NCBI RefSeq assembly: GCF_040958695.1
Contig: NZ_CP162599.1
Location: forward strand, 3,134,001-3,198,000
From: Ornithinibacillus sp. 4-3
GTDB lineage: Bacteria > Bacillota > Bacilli > Bacillales > Amphibacillaceae
DNA length: 64,000 bases
Direction: 5' to 3'
Each line of letters starts with the position of its first letter. Within the stretch, counting starts at the first letter, position 1. The notes under the pieces were generated by a model, which was not told the origin of the DNA, made no database searches, and was given only the letters and a program-made list of their open reading frames with translations. Of the stretch, positions 56,301 through 64,000 are shown in pieces. The translations under genes and the position numbers were made by a program.

Positions 56301-57431
56301 TTAATACTTCCCACCGATTTCCCAAATATCTTCAACGATACCATTTCGTACACACATAAAACGTTGATATAAATTCACTGTTGGATCACAATGTGGAGCA
56401 ATCACTTCTACACGATCGCCAAGCTGGATAGAAACCTCTGCTTCATTAAAGCTTAATCTTCCATGCTCATCCCCTGAGAATTGAAAATCAATTTTCTGAT
56501 TCCCTTTAATTCGTGGATTAAATGTTCGATCTGTTGCCATCGCCTTTAATCCAGCATCAATGGTTGCAATACCAGAATGATTTTTGCTTACAACTGTAGC
56601 TAGTACAGTCAATGCATTATCAAAATCATCATATTCTGCTTTTTCTTTACCACCAATTAAATGATAATCCGTATCCATGAAAATATAAGAGCCTACTTGA
56701 AGCTCTGTCATCACACCAAAGGTCGGATCAATATTATATGTCCCTGTACTTCCACCAGTCATAATCTCTACTGGATAGCCCATTTCTTTAAGCTTTAAAA
56801 AGGTTTCCATTCCTGGTGTCATTGCTTCCTTTGAATGACGATAACGCTCTTGATACCCATGAATATGTGCTGATTTACCGCTATAGCATTGGACTCCACA
56901 TAACTGGATATGTGATTGCTTCATAATACAATCCGCCAATGCAATCGTTGCTGCTCCAGCAGCAACTCCTGTACGATTTAGATTTGGGTCAATATCAATA
57001 AGTACATTTAATTTTACGTTCGATTGACAAGCCACTTCATTCAATTGTTCTACATGTAATGCATTATCTACTACTGTTAGAAGGCTTGGTTGTTTTTGAG
57101 TCAATGCTACAAGCCTTTGGATTTTCTCACGCCCAGCCATTGGTGATGTAATTAAAACCCCTTCCACTCCTGCATCTACCATTGCTGTTGCTTCTTGAAT
57201 GGTTGCTGTACAAATACCCACAGCCCCAGCAGCTAATTGTCTACGAGCAATCTCTGGGGATTTATGCGCCTTTGAATGAGGACGAATATAAATCCCAACT
57301 TGTTTTGCATGCTCACTCATTTTCGTAATATTTTTTTCGAATAAATCTAAATCCAATAATAGAGATGGCGTTGGTAGTTCCTCAACGCTTTTCCCTAGAT
57401 ACTCCCGTCTATATTGTTCGATAGATGTCAT
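56301..57431 (-). CDS. DSD1-like PLP enzyme (D-threonine aldolase / D-serine dehydratase type)
   Basis: A 376-residue fold-type III PLP enzyme. TPSLLLDLDLFEKNI (about 20-34) and YIRPHSKAHKSPEIARRQL (about 48-66), with the Schiff-base lysine in HSKAHK, are followed by the alanine-racemase-like barrel. The C-terminal DSD1 domain holds GRLSFNEAEVSIQLGDRVEVIAPHCDPTVNLY, where the H-C-D metal site (Zn or Mn) lies. It acts on D-amino acids (D-threonine aldolase or D-serine/3-hydroxyaspartate dehydratase). It follows the deacylase gene by 13 bases, so deacylation and breakdown are co-expressed. Confidence 0.85.
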   Translation of the reverse strand: MTSIEQYRREYLGKSVEELPTPSLLLDLDLFEKNITKMSEHAKQVGIYIRPHSKAHKSPEIARRQLAAGAVGICTATIQEATAMVDAGVEGVLITSPMAGREKIQRLVALTQKQPSLLTVVDNALHVEQLNEVACQSNVKLNVLIDIDPNLNRTGVAAGAATIALADCIMKQSHIQLCGVQCYSGKSAHIHGYQERYRHSKEAMTPGMETFLKLKEMGYPVEIMTGGSTGTYNIDPTFGVMTELQVGSYIFMDTDYHLIGGKEKAEYDDFDNALTVLATVVSKNHSGIATIDAGLKAMATDRTFNPRIKGNQKIDFQFSGDEHGRLSFNEAEVSIQLGDRVEVIAPHCDPTVNLYQRFMCVRNGIVEDIWEIGGKY

Positions 57432-57444
57432 GTGATGCCCCCTC

Positions 57445-59034
57445 CTAAGCTAGGTCTTGAAGACGAATAACTTTTCCTGATGTTGTACCTGTATACTCAT
57501 TCTGCTTAATGGTTATTTCTCCATTAACAATAACGTACTCTATTCCAATTGGAGCTTGCATAGGATCTTCATAAGTTGCTTGATCTGTAACTGTTTTAGG
57601 ATCAAAGATAACAATATCTGCCCAATAATTTTCACGTAGTAAACCACGGTCATGTAATCGCAAAAATTGTGCAGGTGCCGCTGTCATTTTTCGAATTGCT
57701 TCTGCTAAGGTAAATACCCCTTCTTCACGTGCATACTTCCCAAGCACTCGTGGAAATGTTCCACTCACTCGTGGATGTGGACGTCCACCAAATATTCCGT
57801 CTGAACCTACCATTTGTAGCTCATGCTTCATTCCATAAATAATATCTTCTTCAAATCCCCATTCCACAATCATTGTCACTGCTGCATCTTCTTCAATTAA
57901 TAAATCAAACATGGCATCAAAAGGATCTTGTTTACGCAGCTCAGCCACTTCGTACATTGTTTTTCCTTCTAAAACTTTATTCGCTTCCGTAGCAACAAAA
58001 TTTATAGTAATCTTCTTCCATTCATTTTCATCTTTAAAATTCTTATAACCACGTGAAACATCATAATCTGCTTTCACTTGAGCCCGTGCTTTTGGATCCT
58101 TTAAACGCTCTAACATTTTCCCGGTGCCACCTGCATGCATCCAAGCTGGTAATATGGATAGCAGAACTGTTGAACCATGCACATAAGGATATTGATCAAA
58201 TGTCACTTCAATACCTTCTTCACGTGCTTCCATCATCTTATTTAAAAATATTTCGTATTTATCACGATTTCCTTCGCCCGCTACTTTAAAATGTGAAATA
58301 TGCAAACGTACACCAGATTGTCTAGCAACATCAACTACTTCATCTAAAGCTTCTAGACATGTATCGTCTTCATTACGAATATGCACAACAAGTGATCCAT
58401 GATATTTCGCTGATCCTTTACAAATCTCAATTAGTTCATCTTTATCTGAATATAAATTCGGCGTATATTCAAGCCCTGTCGATAAGCCAACAGCACCTTG
58501 ACGCATTCCTTCTTCCACAAGCAAACGCATTTGCTCCATCTCTTCCTTTGTTGCAATACGTTCCTCAAATCCCATAACTAAAGAACGCACAGCACCATGT
58601 GGCACTAAGTAAAGCGCATTACAAGGGATAGATGATTTTTCTAAAAAAGCTAAGTACTCTGCAATTGACTCCCATGGCCAATCACCAATATCTCCGTTTA
58701 ACGCTTTTAGTTGTTGCTGCCATAATGGACGAGTCTTATCAGAAACAGGTGCTACAGATATCCCATCTTGGCCAAGTAATTCTGTTGTCACCCCTTGCCT
58801 CAACTTTACTTTTTGCATCTCTGGCTTTGTGCAAAGTAAATCTGAATGGGAATGTGCATCAATAAAACCAGGAGATACAGCAAGATTCTTAGCATCGATA
58901 ATTTGTGTTGCTTCTGCGTCGCCTAAGTGCCCAATCTTTTTTATTTTTCCATCCTTTATTCCTAAGTCAAGCTGTGTTGCTGGATTCCCTGTTCCATCAT
59001 AAATTTGTCCATTTTTAATAATTAAATCGTACAT
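57445..59034 (-). CDS. N-acyl-D-amino-acid deacylase (D-aminoacylase)
   Basis: A 529-residue amidohydrolase that frees D-amino acids from N-acyl derivatives. SPGFIDAHSHSDLL (about 54-67, HxH metal motif), GLSTGLEYTP, and VVHIRNEDD and LHISHFKVAG (metal His) are in the order known for D-aminoacylases. The C terminus has SDGIFGGRPHPRVSGTFPRVLGKY (catalytic Asp). It is first in a leftward operon with the PLP enzyme and thioesterase, and divergent from the D-amino-acid transaminase gene. Confidence 0.92.
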   Translation of the reverse strand: MYDLIIKNGQIYDGTGNPATQLDLGIKDGKIKKIGHLGDAEATQIIDAKNLAVSPGFIDAHSHSDLLCTKPEMQKVKLRQGVTTELLGQDGISVAPVSDKTRPLWQQQLKALNGDIGDWPWESIAEYLAFLEKSSIPCNALYLVPHGAVRSLVMGFEERIATKEEMEQMRLLVEEGMRQGAVGLSTGLEYTPNLYSDKDELIEICKGSAKYHGSLVVHIRNEDDTCLEALDEVVDVARQSGVRLHISHFKVAGEGNRDKYEIFLNKMMEAREEGIEVTFDQYPYVHGSTVLLSILPAWMHAGGTGKMLERLKDPKARAQVKADYDVSRGYKNFKDENEWKKITINFVATEANKVLEGKTMYEVAELRKQDPFDAMFDLLIEEDAAVTMIVEWGFEEDIIYGMKHELQMVGSDGIFGGRPHPRVSGTFPRVLGKYAREEGVFTLAEAIRKMTAAPAQFLRLHDRGLLRENYWADIVIFDPKTVTDQATYEDPMQAPIGIEYVIVNGEITIKQNEYTGTTSGKVIRLQDLA

Positions 59035-59222
59035 AAAAAAAGAACACCTTCCTTAAATTTTAATAGAAAAATCCTTAATCCAACTTAATTTTACTGAACA
59101 TTTCTTATTCACTATAATCTTCCAACTAGCGTTGCTATTCCTTCTTCTCTATTATACAATAAAAATCAATAACGGTAGTTAATGGAAAGAGATTTCATTT
59201 AAACTTTTGAGGGGTGAAGTGC

Positions 59223-60056
59223 TTGGTTATTTATTACAAAAATGGCTTTATGGAAAGAGAAAATGCAAAAGTTGATATCGAAGATCGTGGTTATCAATTT
59301 GGAGATGGAATTTATGAAGTAGTCCGAGTCTATAATGGAAAGTTCTTTACATTAGATGAGCATTTAGCGCGCTTTGTACGCAGTGCAACAGAATTACATA
59401 TCAAGCTTCCTTTTACTGTAGAAGCATTAACAAACTTATTAGAGCAGCTAGTTGAAAAAAATGAATTAATCAACGGTTATGTATATATCCAGTTAACTCG
59501 AGGCGCAGCTGATCGTATCCATAATTATGCTGATAACTTAGAGCCAGTATTGACGATGTATTCAACCGTACGTGAAAGAGCCTTATCAGATATAGAAAAC
59601 GGTGTTGACGTATATTTACATGAAGATATTCGCTGGTTGCGCTGTGATATTAAAAGCTTGAATTTACTTCCAAATACCTTAGCAAATACTGCAGCTAAAA
59701 ATAAAGGTGGTCATGAAGCAATTTTACATCGTGGGGAAATTGTTACAGAAGCCAGCGCAAGTAATATTTTTATCGTAAAAAATAATGAGTTAGTTACACA
59801 CCCTGCTAATAATCTTATTTTAAATGGAATTACTCGTGGGAAAATATTGCAAATAGCGGAGGATTTGAAGATTCCTGTAAAAGAAGAAGCTTTTACAATT
59901 GAAGAATTATTCGCTGCGGATGAAGCATTTATAACGAATACTGGTGTTGAAATTGGACCAATTAACCATGTGGATGATAAAGCGATTGGCACTGGGAAGC
60001 CTGGGCCTGTTACTCGTAAATTACAGAAAGCTTTTGAAGCATTATTACCAAGTTAA
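59223..60056 (+). CDS. dat: D-amino-acid transaminase
   Basis: A 277-residue fold-type IV PLP enzyme that interconverts D-alanine, D-glutamate and other D-amino acids with 2-oxo acids. VDIEDRGYQFGDGIYEVVRVYNGKFF is the family signature, the PLP lysine is in CDIKSLNLL (about 143-151), and EASASNIFIVKN follows. Starting at TTG 59223 puts GAGGGG at about 9 bases; GTG 59214 overlaps the SD. Divergent from the deacylase operon, with which it forms a D-amino-acid utilisation cluster. Confidence 0.93.
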   Translation: MVIYYKNGFMERENAKVDIEDRGYQFGDGIYEVVRVYNGKFFTLDEHLARFVRSATELHIKLPFTVEALTNLLEQLVEKNELINGYVYIQLTRGAADRIHNYADNLEPVLTMYSTVRERALSDIENGVDVYLHEDIRWLRCDIKSLNLLPNTLANTAAKNKGGHEAILHRGEIVTEASASNIFIVKNNELVTHPANNLILNGITRGKILQIAEDLKIPVKEEAFTIEELFAADEAFITNTGVEIGPINHVDDKAIGTGKPGPVTRKLQKAFEALLPS

Positions 60057-60071
60057 AAATCAAGTTATTTA

Positions 60072-60110
60072 ATGAAGTATCCTAGGTAAATTTAGGATAC
60101 TTCATTTTTT
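60072..60110. terminator. Terminator between dat and yebE
   Basis: AATGAAGTATCCTA / TAGGATACTTCATT perfect stem with TTTTTT on the plus side. It serves the convergent ends of dat and yebE. Confidence 0.88.
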
Positions 60111-60123
60111 ACGAGAGAAATGC

Positions 60124-60804
60124 CTAATCATTCTCCTTATCCTTATTAACTTGCTCCACTTGATTTGTGTCATCTGTTTCTAATGCTTCTTTATGTTCAA
60201 CTGGTTCGCTACTTTGTGGTGGTTTATTTTCTTCCGGCTTCTTATTTTTATTCTTAAATAATCTTCCAGCACGAACTTGTTTGACCACAAAACCACCGCG
60301 GATTTGTTTTGGTTCATATGAAATAATAAATGCTTTTGGATCAATTTCTTTAATCGACTGATATAGCTTCAATTCATATTTTCTCGGAGTTAAAATTTGC
60401 ATTGATAATCGATCACCTTCCATCCCATATGAGGACCAACTTGTCACACCATATCCTTTATCGCGTAGCTTACGTGTAAACGCAAGATCTGGATTAGCTG
60501 AAACCACATTTACAGTAATATAGCCAAGCGCTAGTTTTTCTTCAATGATTGAACCAACAATAATTCCGATTCCAAACCCTATTGCATAAGCAATTAAATT
60601 TTGAATTTGATCTAAATTATCTAATACTAAACCAAGTCCTAAAATATAAACAACAATCTCAACCATACTAACAAGGGCAGCTAAATACCGTCGTCCCTTT
60701 AATGTTAAAATCATTCGCATTGTTGAAAACGTAACATATACAATATTAATGATAAGAATAATTAAGACCATTCCATATACATTACTTAATAAACTGCTAA
60801 GCAT
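60124..60804 (-). CDS. yebE: DUF2179 membrane protein YebE (UPF0316)
   Basis: A 226-residue protein. Three membrane segments occupy about residues 5-95 ([55 protein letters not shown]). The cytosolic DUF2179 domain follows ([35 protein letters not shown]), then a charged Lys/Glu/Pro tail. The UPF0316 family function is unknown. B. subtilis yebE is also beside purE, here displaced by the D-amino-acid genes. No operon partner visible. Confidence 0.9.
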   Translation of the reverse strand: MLSSLLSNVYGMVLIILIINIVYVTFSTMRMILTLKGRRYLAALVSMVEIVVYILGLGLVLDNLDQIQNLIAYAIGFGIGIIVGSIIEEKLALGYITVNVVSANPDLAFTRKLRDKGYGVTSWSSYGMEGDRLSMQILTPRKYELKLYQSIKEIDPKAFIISYEPKQIRGGFVVKQVRAGRLFKNKNKKPEENKPPQSSEPVEHKEALETDDTNQVEQVNKDKEND

Positions 60805-60994
60805 TATGCATCTCCTTTAAAAATCCCAATCGGGAAACTAATGTACTACTTATGTTTCCTTCTTCTGCCGTCATTAAACGGTTAATTTTATGCAAAAGAA
60901 AATAGAGGATAGCTAAATTAACTATTTTATACCTCTATTTTCCTGTAAAAACCTACTTAACAATTATTTATTTTTTCAAATTTCCTTTTACATT

Positions 60995-61450
60995 CTATAT
61001 TTCAACAATAATCTCCACTTCTACAGATGCATTATTCGGTAACGCATTGGAACCAATTGCAGCACGAGCATGTTTTCCTTTTTCTCCAAATACCGCGTGT
61101 AATAAGTCAGATGCTCCATTCATTACTGCTGGCTGATCATAAAAATCATCAGCACTTTGTACAAAACCAAGTACTTTTACTATTTTCTTAATCTTATCTA
61201 GATCTCCTAGATGATCCTTTAAAACAGATAAGCAACGGATCATACATTGTTCTGCTGCTTTTTGTCCTTCTTCAACAGAAACCTCAGAGCCTAATTTTCC
61301 AGTTGAAACAAGCACTCCATCCTTTGCACAAACTTGACCAGAAGTATAAAGAAGATTTCCTGTTTGGTTGACCGGTACAAATTTATTAGCTGATGGCTGC
61401 GCTTCCTCTAGAGTAATGTTCAATTCCTTTAATCTCGCTTCAACAGACAT
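60995..61450 (-). CDS. ridA: RidA family imine/enamine deaminase
   Basis: A 151-residue YjgF/RidA-family protein, somewhat longer than the 125-130 typical of E. coli RidA and nearer to the COG0251 subgroup. NLLYTSGQVC and HARAAIGSNALPNNASVEVEIIVEI (about 126-150) hold the conserved Arg and the C-terminal Glu. These enzymes hydrolyse reactive 2-iminoacids released by PLP dehydratases, with release of ammonia. Its nearness to a D-amino-acid dehydratase-like gene and a transaminase fits that role. Confidence 0.88.
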   Translation of the reverse strand: MSVEARLKELNITLEEAQPSANKFVPVNQTGNLLYTSGQVCAKDGVLVSTGKLGSEVSVEEGQKAAEQCMIRCLSVLKDHLGDLDKIKKIVKVLGFVQSADDFYDQPAVMNGASDLLHAVFGEKGKHARAAIGSNALPNNASVEVEIIVEI

Positions 61451-62012
61451 TTTATCAACTCTCCTTATCGATTTCTTATTCTCACTTATTTTATCATAAT
61501 ATTATTAAAATTGCTTTTTATGAAAATCGCTCTAATCTCTAAAATCAAATATAGGTAAAATTAAGTTTATCAACACTTGTAAGGAGATTATGATAATGAG
61601 ATAGTTGCTTATTTATGAAATAATCTCCTAATACATAGAATATCTAATTGATAGATTTTTAAAGCTATTTCACTATAAGCAGTTGGTAAAACAGTATATG
61701 AATAGATGACAACAAACATTAGAGAAAAATTTAAAGAACAAATTTATGCAAAACATTTATACTTTTTTAATCTCTGAAAAAACTTTGAAGTTTAATTACT
61801 AAGAAGTTATTGAAGATCTATTAAATTATGCATTGTTAGGAATCATTTATTTAGAAAGTTAATTGGTGAAGCATTTACCGTTTTAGCAAAAGTTTTATAG
61901 ATGATACAAAGCCAATAAAAGTGCACAAAACAGGTTGATTCACTACACTTTTCGTTTAAATTCAAATATGCTACAGTTAAATACTAATACATCAAAGAAG
62001 GCTTGGCTTATT
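61451..62012. other. Gene-free AT-rich region
   Basis: About 560 bases with no supported gene. SD-like AAGGAG at 61581 leads only to ATGATAATGAGATAG. Short open stretches near 61800-61850 may be decayed coding sequence. No clear structure. Confidence 0.5.
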
Positions 62013-62429
62013 ATGAAAAAAAATATTATCAGTAAATTTTCCATTGGCTTATTAGTTATCTTTATCCTTACAATCTTTGTAGGGATTATATTTCTAGCAT
62101 TTATGGGGTTCTTCAAGTTAACAGATGTAATCTATGAATCTTATACATCATTATTTTTATTCGTTTTATTATTTATTGGGATTAGTCTTATTTTGGAAGG
62201 CGTCTCCAAATTAGTCATTTGGGCTTCTACACCAAAAGTAGAAAGTAAGCTGTCTAGTTTTATCCGACGCATGGTGATTGACTCCTTTTGCACATGGTTA
62301 GCGCTATACACTGCTGATGAATTTATGACGTCCATTCATGTTCCATTACATATAGAAATTATTATTAGTGTACTTCTCTTTTTATTAGAAGAAATTTTTG
62401 ATGATCGATACAAAAAGAAGAAAAAGTAG
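62013..62429 (+). CDS. YrvL-like integral membrane protein
   Basis: A 138-residue protein with four hydrophobic segments (about 9-33, 44-66, 85-102 and 108-128) and a KKKKK C terminus. The arrangement ISKFSIGLLVIFILTIFVGIIFLAFMGFF resembles YrvL of B. subtilis, a regulator in the sigma-O pathway, but the match is by eye only. ATG 62013 follows AAAGAAGG; an upstream in-frame ATG at 61935 lacks an SD. It is 11 bases before the ATPase gene and possibly co-transcribed. Confidence 0.6.
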   Translation: MKKNIISKFSIGLLVIFILTIFVGIIFLAFMGFFKLTDVIYESYTSLFLFVLLFIGISLILEGVSKLVIWASTPKVESKLSSFIRRMVIDSFCTWLALYTADEFMTSIHVPLHIEIIISVLLFLLEEIFDDRYKKKKK

Positions 62430-62440
62430 GACGTGATCAT

Positions 62441-63163
62441 TTGTTTTTGAAAAAGATTACTTTATTACGTGACAAAGTTCCTTCTTATCAAAAATATCCT
62501 TTTACCATTCCTTCCATTCATCATTTAGGGGAACTGAAAATAACAAAGCCAATTACTTTTTTTGTTGGAGAAAATGGTTCAGGGAAATCAACTTTACTTG
62601 AAGCAATCGCAGATAAATGTGGCTTTCATACAGCAGGTGGCGGGCGTAATAACGTATATGAGGTGCATGAGGCAGATGCGGCACTTGGAGACTTTATCCG
62701 ATTATCCTGGATGCCTAAAATAACAAATGGTTTTTTCCTCCGTGCAGAAACTTTTTATCATTTTGCTTCTTATCTAGATGAAATAGAAGGTGCTGATAGC
62801 TTAAAGCATTATGGTGGAAAATCATTACATCATCAATCACATGGGGAATCTTTTCTCTCGTTATTCAAAAATCGCTTTGGCAAAAAGGCAATTTATTTAT
62901 TAGATGAACCTGAGGCTGCTTTATCACCGCAGCGCCAGCTTACATTTTTAAGAATCCTTCATGACTTAACTAAAGAAAAGGATTGCCAATTCATCATTGC
63001 TACACATTCACCAATCTTACTAGGTTTTCCTGATGCAGCTTTAATTGAATTTACGGAAGAAGGATTAAAAGAGACATTATATCAAGACACTAGTCATTAT
63101 ATAATTACTAAATACTTCTTGGAAAATCGAACTCAATATTTAGCAGAAATATTAAAAGATTAG
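62441..63163 (+). CDS. Small ABC-type ATPase (COG3910-like)
   Basis: A 240-residue stand-alone P-loop ATPase. Walker A FFVGENGSGKSTLLEAIA (about 41-58), Q-loop region, shortened signature SHGESFLSLF (about 136-145), Walker B AIYLLDEPEAALSP (about 152-165) and switch ATHSPILLG (about 188-196). It has no membrane domain and is a predicted ATPase of the COG3910 type, related to AAA_21 families of repair and anti-phage systems. The start is TTG 62441 behind a weak AGGACG. Cellular role unknown. Confidence 0.82.
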   Translation: MFLKKITLLRDKVPSYQKYPFTIPSIHHLGELKITKPITFFVGENGSGKSTLLEAIADKCGFHTAGGGRNNVYEVHEADAALGDFIRLSWMPKITNGFFLRAETFYHFASYLDEIEGADSLKHYGGKSLHHQSHGESFLSLFKNRFGKKAIYLLDEPEAALSPQRQLTFLRILHDLTKEKDCQFIIATHSPILLGFPDAALIEFTEEGLKETLYQDTSHYIITKYFLENRTQYLAEILKD

Positions 63164-63200
63164 AAGTAAGGAATTTATTGTTCCTCGCTTCTAATCTTTT
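63160..63200. terminator. Bidirectional terminator between ATPase gene and argF
   Basis: TTAGAAG(ta)AGGAA / TTCCT(cg)CTTCTAA stem, followed by TCTTTT on the plus strand and by AATCTTTTAAT on the minus strand. Confidence 0.8.
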
Positions 63201-63204
63201 CCCT

Positions 63205-64000
63205 TTACATAATGGAAGCTAAAATTGCCTTTTGTGCATGTAATCTATTTTCTGCTTCATCAAACACTACAGAGTTTGGTCCATCAATTATTGCTGCCGT
63301 AACTTCTTCTTCACGGTGAGCTGGCAAGCAATGGAAGAAGGAATAATCATCTTTTGCATGAAGAACTAAGGCTTCATTCACCTGATAATCTGCAAAATCC
63401 TTTAAACGCTTCTCATTCTCGTCCTCCCAGCCCATACTCGTCCACACATCTGTATAAATCACATCTGCATCTTTACATGCTGCCACTACATCATGTGTTT
63501 GCTCAATTTTTGCTCCTGATTTCCCTGCTAGCTCCTGCGCTTTGGCAAAAATCGACTGATCTACTTCATAACCTTTTGGTGTTGTAATAACACAATCCAT
63601 TCCCATAATTGCACTTCCAATCATTAAGGAATGTGCCATATTATTCCCATCGCCAATATAGGTTAATTTCTTTCCTTCAAAGCTTCCCTTCTTCTCATAA
63701 ATAGTCATTAAATCAGCAAGCACTTGGCATGGATGATATTCATTTGTTAATCCATTAATAACTGGAACTGTTGCATTCTCTGCTAGCTCTTCGATAATAG
63801 AATGTGCAAACGTACGAACCATCATGCCATCCACATAACGAGAAAGAACCTTTGCCGTATCTGCAATTGTTTCTCCTCTACCCATCTGCAGATCATCTTT
63901 ACTTAAAAATAATGCATGCCCCCCAAGCTGAAACATTCCGGCTTCAAAAGATACACGCGTTCTTGTAGAAGATTTCTCAAAAATCATCCCTAATGTTTTT
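63205..64000 (-). CDS. argF: Ornithine carbamoyltransferase (5' end outside window)
   Basis: Catalyses carbamoyl phosphate plus ornithine to citrulline in arginine biosynthesis. The frame is open to the window edge; about the first 50 residues are missing. [26 protein letters not shown] (STRTR carbamoyl-phosphate loop), [39 protein letters not shown] and FFHCLPAHR are the family motifs. HCLPAHR favours OTC over aspartate transcarbamylase. It ends at the bidirectional terminator. Confidence 0.93.
   Translation of the reverse strand, partial: KTLGMIFEKSSTRTRVSFEAGMFQLGGHALFLSKDDLQMGRGETIADTAKVLSRYVDGMMVRTFAHSIIEELAENATVPVINGLTNEYHPCQVLADLMTIYEKKGSFEGKKLTYIGDGNNMAHSLMIGSAIMGMDCVITTPKGYEVDQSIFAKAQELAGKSGAKIEQTHDVVAACKDADVIYTDVWTSMGWEDENEKRLKDFADYQVNEALVLHAKDDYSFFHCLPAHREEEVTAAIIDGPNSVVFDEAENRLHAQKAILASIM

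Noticed and set aside
61581..61605. Short gene after AAGGAG at 61581
   Set aside because: The frame is only ATGATAATGAGATAG and stops at once.

Overview
The window comes from a low-GC Gram-positive of the Bacillaceae, Oceanobacillus/Virgibacillus-like in flavour. The right half keeps the Bacillus subtilis order pur operon - yerB - yerC - pcrB - pcrA - ligA - camS - gatCAB - dgkB - rlmCD, together with yebE. Genus and species cannot be fixed from the sequence alone.

Region 1 (1-21.3 kb) is part of a prophage transcribed leftwards, with a late end that continues beyond base 1. From right to left it holds a sigma-like regulator with a structured leader, DUF2800 and DUF2815 recombination proteins, a family A DNA polymerase, an antirepressor, a DUF4406 protein, a primase/VapE helicase split into two frames, a VRR nuclease, an HNH nuclease, an SNF2 helicase broken by a 4-base insertion inside its Walker A motif, and an ArpU/DUF1492 late regulator. 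A probable late promoter with three exact 10-bp repeats follows, then HNH, a cos-like region and the small terminase. An accessory block (MetK, ParB-methylase, a protein of unknown function, DUF4314, amidoligase, gamma-glutamylcyclotransferase, DUF5049) separates the small from the large terminase. A TetR/membrane-protein cargo unit sits inside the replication region at 14.4-16.4 kb.

Region 2 (21.5-28.2 kb) is a defence island between phage and core genome. It has a lysine-rich mini-protein, a three-gene ABC-three-component (ABC-3C) conflict system, two small Cro/CI-type regulators (the second broken), and a type II restriction-modification pair. The C5 methyltransferase has an N-terminal HTH, and its promoter carries two near-identical palindromes. 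The island ends about 0.6 kb downstream of rlmCD.

Region 3 (28.7-46.5 kb) is core genome: rRNA methylation, lipid kinase, tRNA-dependent amidotransferase, an oligopeptide-binding lipoprotein, CamS, DNA ligase, PcrA helicase, PcrB, YerC, YerB and PurD. MITE-like repeats lie in the intergenic spaces.

Region 4 (46.6-55.8 kb) is the purine operon with PurR boxes and a sigma-A promoter, but it is unusual. purB, purC, purS and purQ are missing between purK and purL. The PurF reading frame has lost its start upstream of the nucleophilic cysteine, and the other glutamine-pocket residues are substituted. Both glutamine-dependent steps of the early pathway therefore look uncoupled from glutaminase activity at this locus.

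Region 5 (55.9-64 kb) holds a D-amino-acid utilisation cluster (hotdog thioesterase, DSD1-like PLP enzyme, N-acyl-D-amino-acid deacylase, D-amino-acid transaminase), yebE, RidA, a YrvL-like membrane protein, a small ATPase and the start-truncated argF. No tRNA, rRNA, CRISPR array or integrase gene was seen.
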